Of a stretch of 64,000 nucleotides of DNA, positions 47,731-58,365 are shown piece after piece. Origin of the DNA: Planoprotostelium fungivorum (Eukaryota; Evosea; Variosea; Cavosteliida; Cavosteliaceae). Position 1 is the stretch's first letter, and each line of letters opens with the position of its first letter. The translations under genes were made by a program, and so were the position numbers. The DNA lies in assembly GCA_003024175.1 (NCBI GenBank), contig MDYQ01000035.1, forward strand, positions 124,001 to 188,000, read 5' to 3'. The notes below the pieces were generated by a model. That model did not search any database and was not told where the DNA came from. It saw only the letters and a list, made by a program, of their open reading frames with translations.

Positions 47731-50721
47731 ATGAGAGGCGCTCTCTCTCTCTTCCTCCTCTGTGTCGCTCTCTCTCAGGCCATCGTGAGTCTCCCCTCCA
47801 TCACCTTCGCCGTCTCATCTCTCTTAGTCCTATGAGACGTCAACGACGACCATTCCTACCACCGGCATCTTCTCTCCCATCTACAGAGCAGACCCACCCG
47901 CCCTCTTTAGATTCGACGTGGGGGGAGGATATGGCGTCTCAGTCTTCGTCGGAGGCATCTGCGACGGACGACTCGTCGAGAGCTCAGCAACCGCATGTTC
48001 CACCTACCAGGCCGTTCTGGGCACTACTGGTGAAGAGCTGGACTTCTCCCCTGACTCACTCACCCTCGTTGTGACTCAGATAGGTGAACACATCTTCGAT
48101 CGCATCGCTGCACACATCATCCATTCCATCATCATACACACCTCGTCATCTTCCATCAACTGATGAGAGTAGATATCGTGAATATCACTCTGGGACAGAA
48201 CTACACCTCCGAGAACGACGCCAGATACGAGTTGTCGGTCGATGTTCCTCACATCTATTCCTTCGCCCTTCAGGACTCCATCATTTCCAATCTAGTGGGC
48301 TTCAGTAACAAGCTTTACGTAGCTGCCAACACCACCTTGATCACTACGGGTTCAGGTAAACACTTGTGACCGTGGAGTGGCTGACGTTCACATCAGTCTA
48401 CCCCTTGTACGCCACAACCTATCCTACGACATATGATGTGCAACAGGCTGACATGTTTGGTAGCACCTTCGTGTACGAAGGAGTGATGTACTCTGCCCCT
48501 AGTCTCATCTGCTCTTCACAAGATGCCGTCGTTCTCTTGGATCAATTTCAAACACTCGACTACAACGTAAGTAGATCATAGACGTGTCACATGTCGATCA
48601 AATTTCAGTTTCTACCCGCTCAAACCTGCAACTTCTTCTCTTCTTTTCTTTCTGCGTTCAATGCCACAGTCATATCCGCTCAGACACCTGCCACACTGAG
48701 CGCGTCCGAGTCGGCTATGTATGATGTCAATTGTCAGACGTACGGCAACTCGACCGCCAAATATGTTCTCATCAAGCTGATCAACACCGACGCCACTTCC
48801 AAGGGAGGTATCATCAACGGTCTGAAAGTCAAGTCTCAACCTGGAGCGTTCGATATCGCATTCAACTGCGGTGCCGAGAACACCATCGATCTGAACATCG
48901 AAGTGAACGGACCCTGTGAGATATCGATGTCACACGATACACCCTCTCACATCTCACAGACAATGAAGTGGTCAGCTACAACGTCGATCAACTGAGGGCT
49001 TATTCATTAGGATTCTACCAGGTCAACGTGACGGCTGGCATCATCTCGGATCCATTCAGTAGTAGTCTACTGAAAGAGCTTGGCGTGCAGGGTTGGTGAG
49101 AGGATACAAGCCATGTGTCTCTCTGATGATGACAGCTCCACGGAAATGTCTTACAACTATTTCGGCAACATCGAGAATGGCGTCGTCGATCGTGAGTCAC
49201 TGCACCTTCTGCAGTTCAGCTGACGGGACGTCAGTGTGTTACACGGTCAATGACAGCATGATCATCGATGTCCCTACCATCAACACTGGATATGTCATCC
49301 GGCCACCTGAGGGATACTGCATTCGAAGCGATGGTATTCCCAGCAACTCGTCGTCTAACGTCTTTCTGTTGTCGGACACTTCCTCCAGTTTCCTCTACGA
49401 AGACGACAACACGGCCCTGTACACTGTCACTTGCTCCGATGACATCTTTTACGTCAGACTGTCCGACGTGGAGTCAATGAGAATCAATTTTACTCTCGGT
49501 GAGTGACGTCATCTACCATCCATCTACTGACAGAATGATAGTTCCCGTCCGCCAACAAGGAGTGTACGGACAGACCTACGACGTTGATGGACTCCTCGCC
49601 ATTCAGTATCCTCCCCTCAAGGCCTCTGTTGGTATCTTATCAACCAACGTCACTGGATCGGCCCACAGCCTCTCTCCTGTTGTGAATCCGCGAATGCTGG
49701 GAAAGAGAGCAGTGAGCGCCAACTTTTTGACCGGGAGCAACAGCCTGCAGACCAGTAATTCTCTCCCAACGCAGTTCATCGTGCTGGCACAGGGACAAGG
49801 ACAGATGACGACCAATTTGGCCACCAGTGAGTCTTCGTATGAGGACTTCGACGTGACGAAATGTCAGGTGATGGACTGAACGTCGGATACGACACCACGT
49901 CCACTACATCTTCTAGCAGCTCTACATCCAGCACATCTTCCACTGAATCGAGCAGCTCCACCAGTTCCGATGAGTCCACCAGCTCCACCAGCTCTGAGGA
50001 GTCTACCAGCTCTACCAGCTCCGTAGAATCAACTAGCTCCACTAGCTCCGATGAGTCCACCAGCTCCACCAGCTCCGATGAGTCTACCAGCTCCACTAGC
50101 TCCGATGAGTCTACCAGCTCCACCAGCTCCGATGAGTCTACCAGCTCTACCAGCTCCGGTGAGTCCACCAGCTCTACCAGCTCTACCAGCTCCGATGAGT
50201 CGACCAGTTCCACTAGCTCCGATGAGTCCACCAGCTCTACCAGCTCCACTACACTCGACACTACATCTGAGGAGCCATCGACCGAGTCACCCTCTACCTC
50301 CTCTGTCAGCTCTACCACCTCCACAACATTTGACACTACCTCTGAGGAGTTGTCTACTGAATCACCCTCCACCTTCACTACTTCTGTCCGCTCTACCACC
50401 TCCACTACTTCCGTACAGTCTACCACCTCTTCCACCTCTTCCACCTCTTCCACCTCTTTCTCGTCCACCTCCTCTGTCGTGACTTCGTCAGAGAGTGAAG
50501 AGAATGGTACAGACTCATCCACTACCACCACGACATCTGCCTCTGTGTCTTTCACAGACACCTCTGTGTCGCCAGACAACATCTCGAACGACAGCTCTAT
50601 GGTCAAGGTATCTGTCCTCTCTGTGGTCGTCATGGCCCTCTTGTGTCTCTTCTCAGAAGGGTCGATAAAGAATCTTTTGAGTGCAAGTCTTCCATCACAA
50701 GTTATACAATATAACGAATAA
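47731..50721 (+). CDS. Secreted surface protein, array copy F, extended C-terminus
   Basis: The ATG at 47731 opens MRGALSLFLLCVALSQAI; exon 2 begins after a 44-nt intron. Ectodomain blocks: PTTGIFSPIYRADPPALF, CSTYQAVLGTTGEELDF, ITLGQNYTSEND, FLPAQTCNFFSS, QTPATLSASESAMYDVNC, TYGNSTAKYVLIKLINTDA, GYCIRSDGIPSNSS, LYEDDNTALYTVTC and VPVRQQGVYGQTYDVDGLL. The KR site is GKRAVSAN. The stalk (about 49900-50520) has about eleven 27-nt repeats coding DESTSSTSS. Copies E and G stop just after the hydrophobic tail, but here the stop is changed: the frame continues from SSMVKVSVLSVVVMALLCLF into SEGSIKNLLSASLPSQVIQ and ends at 50721. The tail may therefore act as a membrane anchor instead of a GPI signal. 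About 850 residues. Confidence 0.85.
49940..50250 (+). repeat. 27-nt minisatellite in the stalk of copy F
   Basis: About eleven units coding DESTSSTSS (variants E, V, G in the first position; one unit with an extra STS). Confidence 0.85.
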
Positions 50722-52574
50722 TCAGGTGTACATCACGAGTTGATATTGTTCGGTGTCGGTATCGTGCATTGTGCAAATACGCGTCTGCCTCCTCACCTCG
50801 TCAGCTGAAAATCCATCGGAATTACAGAGGAGACCACAGCAACTGTTGTCCACCTGTATCGTTGGACATCACAGCCAAGATGGTCGCCTTGATGATGAAA
50901 GTAAAACTTCACCGCTCGATCAAGGTGTTGCCTGCATTGTGAGTGATGTATCGCAAAGAGTTCCATTCTTCTCTTCTATAAAATCGCTCAACATCTCTGG
51001 TCGATGTGACTCACCTTCTGTTGAATCTTTGTATCGAGTATCAGGGTCGATCAGTGACATGATTTGATCTATTATGATGACGGGAGAGATCCAAGTTCGA
51101 GTAATCTCTCAACATCGTGACATTCAAATATGCATGCCACTTCTTCCGCAGAGCTTAAAGAGAATCGCTTCAACATATTATGTAAATATTCGCTTGGGCC
51201 GCACAATAGAAGAGACACGTGCCCGCAAGATCTGGTGAGAACTGCTGTCAAGTCTTTGGACAACCTGAGTAAGCCAGCAATGCACTGTTGTTCTTTCAAG
51301 CCGTACGAAGTTCAGAGAAATGGAAGACGGGGAGAATTTTATTAATCCATTCGTACGACCAAGTGTCGCCACCCGTTTGCTCCTTACACACAAACAAACA
51401 ACGAGATACAACAGAATGAACTCGTGGTACACCTTGATCTGTGTCATGGATGTAACATTTTCTCGTCATGTATCATGAAGATCATGTGATCACCTTCAGT
51501 GGTTCGTTGATTGGCTCTATGTTTGTGTGTACTCGTGATGTTCTTCATCTTTCGAAAAACTCGTATAAAGTCATGTAGAGCAACCTTCTCGTTGACTCTC
51601 GTCTCCTCTCAGGCTAAATGCTGTATCCATGATTGGAGGCTAGAAAATAGTCAATCATTCCAATGGATGATGGCATCAAGTGGGTAAAAAGAGATGACGT
51701 GACAGATGATGTGATGATGATGGTTGGTGTTCGCTCAGATGACAACGACAACAAGGTGATGACAATCGTGATGATAGTCGTGATGATGATCGTGGTGACG
51801 TTTGTGATGATGAGACAGTGAGAGATGATGACAAGATGATCACGATCTCACCAAAAAGAACCAAAAGTTGATTCCATTTTGACAGTGATCTCAGAGATGA
51901 AGTAGAAGGTCTCACGCTGCTCGAAATGACCATCACATCCATCGCTACAGGAAGATGATATCATAGCCTTGAAGTCGTTCCACTACCTGACATTATTTCT
52001 CCAAGACTGCCCACACAAAATGCTTGTCTGTGTATTGATCGTGATAATCCCATTCCACTCGCTCCTCCTTGAGTCTCTCTTGTAGTTGACCATCATCAGA
52101 TCGTTGTGTTTTCCTGCGTCAAGCGGATAATACTTTCTTCTCGTCTCCCCTCTGTCTCTTGCATTGTGCTCTTTTCTTTCGCTTATGACATCCATCACAT
52201 TGCGAGCGAGAGGTGATGGACCGCCAACATCAATTGCCTCTCTTCCCTGATGCTGCAGTGTCACTGAACGAAGAGAGTAAGATGTATTGAAGAGTGTGAT
52301 GGTGTCCGCTCACTCTTGAGACGAGGTGGGTGATTCGAACGGACGGCTCACACAATGTTGGGCATTACGACATGTGAATCAGCAAAAGGTATACTTTCAA
52401 TGCTCCTCCCATTTGCTCTGACGAGAAATGAGTTTTTGGATGGCAACAGTACTCACTCTGACGAGTCTCGTGTAGGAGGAATATATGGATTCTCAGGTAT
52501 CACAGATCTGCCATCTTCGGTGAGATCAGTTGACATGGTCAGATCGAACAGTGTATTAATAGTGAAAATACATC
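50722..52574. other. non-coding stretch between copies F and G
   Basis: The first 120 bases resemble the 3' flank of copy E (CACGAGTTGATATTGT, then a tract with CGTCTG and TCAGCTGA). Bases about 51690-51830 are GATGATG-rich simple sequence. A minus-strand open frame at 51072-51299 looks protein-like but has no recognised family or splicing. No gene called. Confidence 0.45.
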
Positions 52575-52830
52575 GAAAACAGTCTATTCGGAAGCTAAGA
52601 TGTCTCCTTCAAAGGACCTTACGAAAGTATTGCGTAGATGTAAAGCGAGAACTCCTCTCATACCCCACGCAAGTCTGGATATCTCCATGGTGAACATTCA
52701 TTTCGTGACTTGGATCTGCTCCTTCGTGGTCGTTCTTTGTCGCATTCCCGTTTATGACCGTTACCTGGCCGATTCACCTTGATCGGGTGTGGCTTTGGCG
52801 CACCTCCTTCATTCTTTCGGAAGCAACAAG
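52575..52830 (+). promoter_or_regulatory. Conserved upstream block of copy G
   Basis: Matches the block before copy F (GAAAACAGTCTATTCGGAAG, GTATTGCGTAGATGTAAAGC, GGATATCTCCATGGTGAA, CCGTTTATGACCGT, GGGTGTGGCTTTGGCGCACC, TCGGAAGCAACAAG). Confidence 0.7.
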
Positions 52831-55818
52831 ATGAGAGGCGCTCTCTCTCTCTTTCTCCTCTGTATCGCCCTCTCCCAGGCCATCGTGAGTCCTCTGTCAC
52901 CATCGCCGCCTCTCATCTTTATCAGGAGTATGTGACGCCGGTAACTATCGTTCCTACCACTGGCTTCTTCTCTCCCCTCTATAAGGCAGACCCACCCGCC
53001 GTCTTCAAGTACACATTGAACGGACTGTTCGGCATCTCTTTCGATGCGGCCTTCTGCGATGGAAAACCCGCGTACTACTCGGCTGCCACCTGTTCCACCT
53101 ATCAAGTCGTTCTGGGCACTTGGTTTGATGAGCCTGTTACCTTCTTTAGCCCTGCCTCCCTCGTTGTGGTTCAGACAGGTGAACACATCCGGGTTCCATC
53201 GTATCGCTGTCCACATCGTCCAACCCCATCATCATCCATCATCCACACCTCACCATCTTCTATAAACTGACGAAAATAGATATCGTTCACATCACTCTGG
53301 GACAGAACTACACCTCCGAGAACCCCACCAGCTACCAGTTCTCATCCGACGTTCCCTACCTCTATACATTCACTCAGGAGGGCTTTGGCTTCGATCGAGT
53401 GGACTTCAGTGACAAGTTCTACGCGCCTGCCAACGCAACCTTGCTCACTACGGGTTTAGGTAAACACTTGAGACCGTAGAGTGGCTGACATTCACATCAG
53501 CCTACCCGCTGTACGCCACGACCTATCCTACGACGTTTGAAGTGCAAGAGGCTGGCTCCACTTTCGTGTATCAAGGCGTGACATATCCCACCAATGATGT
53601 CATCTGCACTTCACAAGATGCCGTCGTTCTCGTGGATCAAGCTCCTTTCACCATCTTTGACGTGAGTGGAAGAGATCGACGTGTCACGTGTTGACCACGT
53701 TTCAGTTCCTACCCGCTCGCACCTGCAAAAACTTCGCATATTACAACAGTGCGTACACAGCTACAGTCATCTCCACTCAGACACCTGCCACACTGAGCGT
53801 GTCTGCGTCGGGCATGTACGATGTCACTTGTCAGACGTACGGCAACTCGACCTCCAACTATGTTCTCGTCAAGCTGGTCAACACCGACGCCACTTCTAAG
53901 GGAGGTATCATCAATGGTAACACCATCTCCTCTCGACCTGGAACGTTCGATGCCGTCTTCAACTGCGGTGCTGATACAAGCTTCCCCTTGAACATCAAAG
54001 TGAACGGACCCTGTGAGATATCGATGTCACACGATGCACCCTCTCACATCTCACAGACAATGAAGTGGTCAGCTTTACCTCCGAAGGGCACTTGTTTGGT
54101 TATCCCCAGGATTTCTACAAGGTCAACGTGCAGGCTGGCATCATCTCTGATCCATCGGCTGATAATCCGTTGAAGGACTATGGAGGACAGACTTGGTAAG
54201 AGGAAACAAGTCTTTGTATCTCCTTGCTGATCATGTCACGACAGCTCCACGGGTACGCCTTTCAACTATTTCGGCACCATCCCCATTGCCGAATTCAGTT
54301 GTGAGTCACTGCACCTTTTGTACTTGAGCTGACGCGATGTCAGTGTGTTACACGGTCAATGGCAGCACCGTCATCGATGTCCCTGACAGGAACAGTGCCT
54401 TCATCATCCAGCCACCTGAGGGATACTGCATCAGAAGTGATGGCATTCCCAGCAACTCGTCCAACTATGTCTCTCTGTTATCGGACACTTCCTCTTCTTT
54501 CTTCTACGAAGACGAGAACACACCACTGTACACTATCACTTGCTCCACTGACACCTTGTACGTACATCTGAATGATGCGCAACCGATGACAGTCAACTTC
54601 ACTCTCGGTGAGTGATATCATCTACAATCCATTCACTGACAGAATGATAGTTCCCATCGCTGGACAAGGAGTGTACGGACAGACCTACGACATCGACGGT
54701 CTCTTGATCCTTCAGTATCCCCCCCTCACAGCCCCCGCTGGAGTCCTATCAATTCATTTTGCTGAATCGGCCAACAGTCCCGTTCCTGTCAGGAATACGC
54801 GAATGCAAGGAGGAAAGAGAGCAGTGTCCGACGGCTTCATGTTTTTCAGCAACACCCTGAAGACCAACACCTCTCCTCCTTCTGAGTTCATCTTGCTGGC
54901 GAGGGGACAAGGACAGATGACGGTCAACTTGGCTACCAGTGAGTCATGGTGTGAAGACTTTGGCATGACGAAATGTCAGTTAATGGATTGAACGTGGACT
55001 ACAACAACATCTCTTCTAGCAGCTCTTCCACCGAGTCGAGCAGCTCCACAAGCTCTGACGAGTCCACAAGCTCCACCAGCTCTGACGAGTCCACAAGCTC
55101 CACTAGCTCTGACGAGTCCACAAGCTCCACAAGCTCTGACGAGTCCACTAGCTCCACCAGCTCTGACGAGTCCACTAGCTCCACCAGCTCTGACGAGTCC
55201 ACTAGCTCCACCAGCTCCGTAGAATCTACCAGCTCCACTAGCTCTGAAGAGTCCACAAGCTCCACCAGCTCTGTCGAATCAACAAGCTCCACTAGCTCTG
55301 AAGAGTCCACAAGCTCCACTAGCTCTGAAGAGTCCTCCAGCTCCACTAGCTCTGAGGAATCTACCAGCTCGACTACACTCGACACTACCAGCTCGACTAC
55401 ACTCGACACTACCAGCTCGACTACACTCGACACTACATCTGAGGAGCCATCGACCGAGTCACCCTCTACCTCCTCTGTCAGCTCTACCACCTCCACTTCA
55501 CTCGACACTACCTCCGAGGAGTTATCTACCGAGTCACCTTCTTCTACCTCCACCACTTCCGTACAGTCTACCACATCTTCCACCTCTTCCACCTCTTCTT
55601 CCTCCACCTCTTCCACCTCTTCTTCTTCCACCTCCTCTGTCGTGACTTCGTCAGAGAGTGAAGAGGGTGCCACAGACTCTTCCACTACCACCACGACGTC
55701 TGCCTCTGTGTCTTTCACAGACACCTCTGTGTTACCAGACAACGTCACGAGTGACAGCTCTATGGTCAAGGCATCTGTCCTCTCAGTGGTCGTCATGGTC
55801 CTCTTTTATCTCTGCTGA
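52831..55818 (+). CDS. Secreted GPI-type surface protein, array copy G
   Basis: The ATG at 52831 opens MRGALSLFLLCIALSQAI. Ten exons are supported: signal peptide (52831-52884); EYVTPVTIVPTTGFFSPLYK; DIVHITLGQNYTSENP (from about 53279); AYPLYATTYPTTFEV (from about 53502); FLPARTCKNF to KVNGP (53706-54013); YNEVVSFTSEGH, joined after a 45-nt intron; STGTPFNYFGTIP; VCYTVNGSTVIDVP to FTLG, containing GYCIRSDGIPSNSS and FYEDENTPLYTITC; VPIAGQGVYGQTYDIDGLL with the KR site GGKRAVSDG; and the stalk exon. The stalk has twelve 27-nt repeats, then TTLDTTSS units, and ends SSMVKASVLSVVVMVLFYLC with stop 55816-55818 and AATAAA after it. About 850 residues; the best-defined member of the family. No known domain recognised. 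Confidence 0.88.
55037..55370 (+). repeat. 27-nt minisatellite in the stalk of copy G
   Basis: Twelve units coding DESTSSTSS with E or V variants, followed by three units coding STTLDTTS. Confidence 0.88.
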
Positions 55819-56006
55819 GAACAGTCAATAAAGACTCGACTGCAAAACTCTCATCGAAAGGACGATTAGATGGTGTTGTATATATCTCATCAGCCAAGAC
55901 TTCGTCTGAATCCTGGTGTGGAGTTCGAAAAGTGATGCAAAGCGAATGGTTTCGCATATTCGAGAGAACAGAGTCGCGGGAGGACAAAACAAAACGATCA
56001 GATCCG

Positions 56007-57975
56007 ATGAAGGTCATCCTCCTTCTATGTCTGGCCATTGTTGCCGTCAGTGCCGTTCGCAACTCCTTTGCCTTTTCACCCAACAGAGTTTCTAGGGCTT
56101 TCGCTCTGGAGAATGCTGGTATGTTGCATTCTCTTGATTGAACTGACTTGGATAGAACCCAGCGACAACGCTCGGTGGTTTGAGCAAGAATTAGACCATT
56201 TCTCCCCCCAAGATCAGGTGTCTTTCAAATGATCCATCACGAATCTAAATGCATTATAGGGAACCTGGAAGCAGAGATACTTTGTTAATGAGACATACTA
56301 TAAGGCAGGAGGCCCTTTCTTCAGTGAGTCTGAGTATCATTCCATCCTCCACTGACATTCAACCAAGTCAATGTCGGTGGTGAGGGAGCGATCAGCGAGA
56401 AGGAAGTCACTGGACACCTGATGATGTCCTCTTACGCTCAGACATACGGCGCCATGGTCGTCTCCGTTGAGCACAGGTATCACACCATCCATATCTGTCC
56501 GTCTGATCATTCTCACAGATTCTACGGAGAGAGCCAACCTTTCCCCGATCTCTCCACCGATAACCTCAGACTCTTGAGCAGTCAGCAAGCTCTCGCCGAT
56601 CTTGCCAACTTCATCGTCCATCTGAAGGTGCACATCCCCTCCATCATCCATTCCATGCGATATCATCGACTACATGACTCTCCACTTCGCGCCAAAACTG
56701 AGACTCTATCTATAGGAGCAGTACGGTGCCCCCGATGCCCCCGTGATCACCTTCGGTGGAAGCTACCCCGGAGCACTCGCCGCGTGGTGAGTGGTCACGT
56801 GACCTATGACGTGTAATGACGTCACAACAGGTTTAGAATGAAGTACCCACACGTCACCATGGGCTCCATCGCCTCTTCTGCTCCCGTATTCGCCGCCCTC
56901 GATTTCTACGGCTACATGGACGTTGTAGACAAGTAAATTTCCTCGAAATTTCACTCCTCACCTCTACAGGTCCCTCGCATCCGTTTCGGGCGAGATCTGC
57001 GATCGCAGGATTCAGATCGCCACGGCCTACGTAGACAAACTCGTGCAGACAGAAGAAGGAAGGGACACTCTCGCAGCCGCATTCAACATCTGCAGACCTC
57101 TCGTCTCAGACAAAGACATCAGCACCATGTACGCCAACCTCATGGGAAATTTCCAGGTATCTACACCGTTGTAGACGGATGATGACGTCATCAGGGAGTC
57201 GTACAGTACGACGAGGAGGGTTCACCCATCACCATCCAGACCGTCTGTGATATCATGGAGTCCGGTAGTGACCGAGATGCCTTTGAAAACTACCAGAAAG
57301 TCAACGCTCTGGTCAACGGAAAGAACTGCATCGAGTGCAACTACGACGCGACGATCGATCTCCTCAAGCAGGTGAGTCGTCTACAACGATGTAGATGCTG
57401 AATAAAACAGACCGACCACAAGGCCGCCGGTGTTGGAATGCGTCAGTGGACTTATCAGACTTGTCTCGAATTCGGTTACTTTCAGACAACCGACTCAGAG
57501 AACCAGGTGATCCACATCAAATTTCCCGCGCATTTTAAACCCTAAATCCAGCCCTTTGGTGACAATGTACCCCTGTCCTACTACACAGACATGTGCCACG
57601 ACACGTTCGGCTTCACTTTTAAACCCAGAGTCAACGAGACCAACTTGTACTATGGAGGTAGAAATCCAAGAGGTGCCTCCAATATCGATTTTGTCAACGG
57701 CTCCATCGACCCCTGGCACGCCCTCTCCATCACCGAGGGTGAAGTCGGTCGTGGCAGGTTGTAGATTGACGTCACCAGACTTCTCCCAGACGGTCATTGC
57801 TACGTTCGTGCAGGGAACAGCTCACTGTGATGACATGCTGCCACCCAAGAACGGAACCACACCGAGAGGTGAGGAGTATGACGTGAGATGACGTAGAATG
57901 ACGTCATCAGATATGATCGTAGCTCAGAAGGAGATCAGGAGCAGAATCGGATTGTGGCTGCGTCAGGCTAGATGA
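56007..57975 (+). CDS. Serine carboxypeptidase, S28 family
   Basis: The ATG at 56007 opens MKVILLLCLAIVAVSAV, a signal peptide. The S28 family (lysosomal Pro-Xaa carboxypeptidase, DPP2/thymus-specific serine protease) is shown by WFEQELDHFSPQDQGTW, VGGEGAI, GAMVVSVEHRFYGESQPFPD, NLRLLSSQQALADLANFI, the nucleophile motif FGGSYPGALAAW (Ser near 56766), MGSIASSAPVFA, the acid residue in NGSIDPWHALS (near 57710) and the His in GTAHCDDML (near 57825). Ten or so introns of 37-60 nt, all GT-AG; two contain TGACGTCA and one (57371-57409) contains a TCTACAACGATGTAGA palindrome. Stop 57973-57975. Expected to be lysosomal or secreted and to release residues after proline. It follows copy G in the same direction with a 190-bp gap. 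Confidence 0.92.
57380..57395. repeat. intronic palindrome TCTACAACGATGTAGA
   Basis: Within an intron of the S28 peptidase gene; the same element as at 3188, 32670 and 60778. A related half, GTTGTAGATTGACGT, opens another intron of this gene at about 57759. Confidence 0.75.
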
Positions 57976-58365
57976 TTCAGATAAATACGTGGTATTCGTC
58001 GTTGTAGATGTGATCGATGTCGTACCACCTTCACGATCGACTGATGGACGTTCTGAGTGTAGTTCTATTCAGGAGAATGTGGACATCACTTTTTGTGGAC
58101 TTGTAACCACAACGACAAGTCCGCGACATCGGTCGCATCGTGGAGTTCGTTAGAGAATGTTACAGCAGGTTGAGTCTGCTTTAGCATATTTTGAGAACAA
58201 TTCGGGACATGAGAGTCTTCAGAGGATGAGCATCATGCTTGGATCAGCTTAAGAGGAAATCTTCCGCGCGAAAACTCGCCGAAAAAATGAGATTCTTTGA
58301 GATTTCACCCTCGATATCTGACATGATGATACAGAATCACACAATCCAAGACACACGCACGCAGC
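57976..58365. other. intergenic region
   Basis: No gene seen. It includes a lone CGTTGTAGATG word near 58002 and the 5' leader of the next gene. Confidence 0.45.

Noticed and set aside
49776-50633. Long antisense frames over the Ser-rich stalks (ELVELVDSS repeats), also at 37649-38158, 45077-45859 and 54999-55796
   Set aside because: They arise because the 27-nt repeat lacks stops in several frames; the sense strand has signal peptide, splice sites and GPI tail, the antisense has none.
51072-51299. Minus-strand frame of 75 residues that looks protein-like
   Set aside because: No partner exons, no recognised motif; could be a chance frame.
51690-51830. GATGATG-rich tract with short open frames
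   Set aside because: Simple sequence; no splice signals or conserved product.
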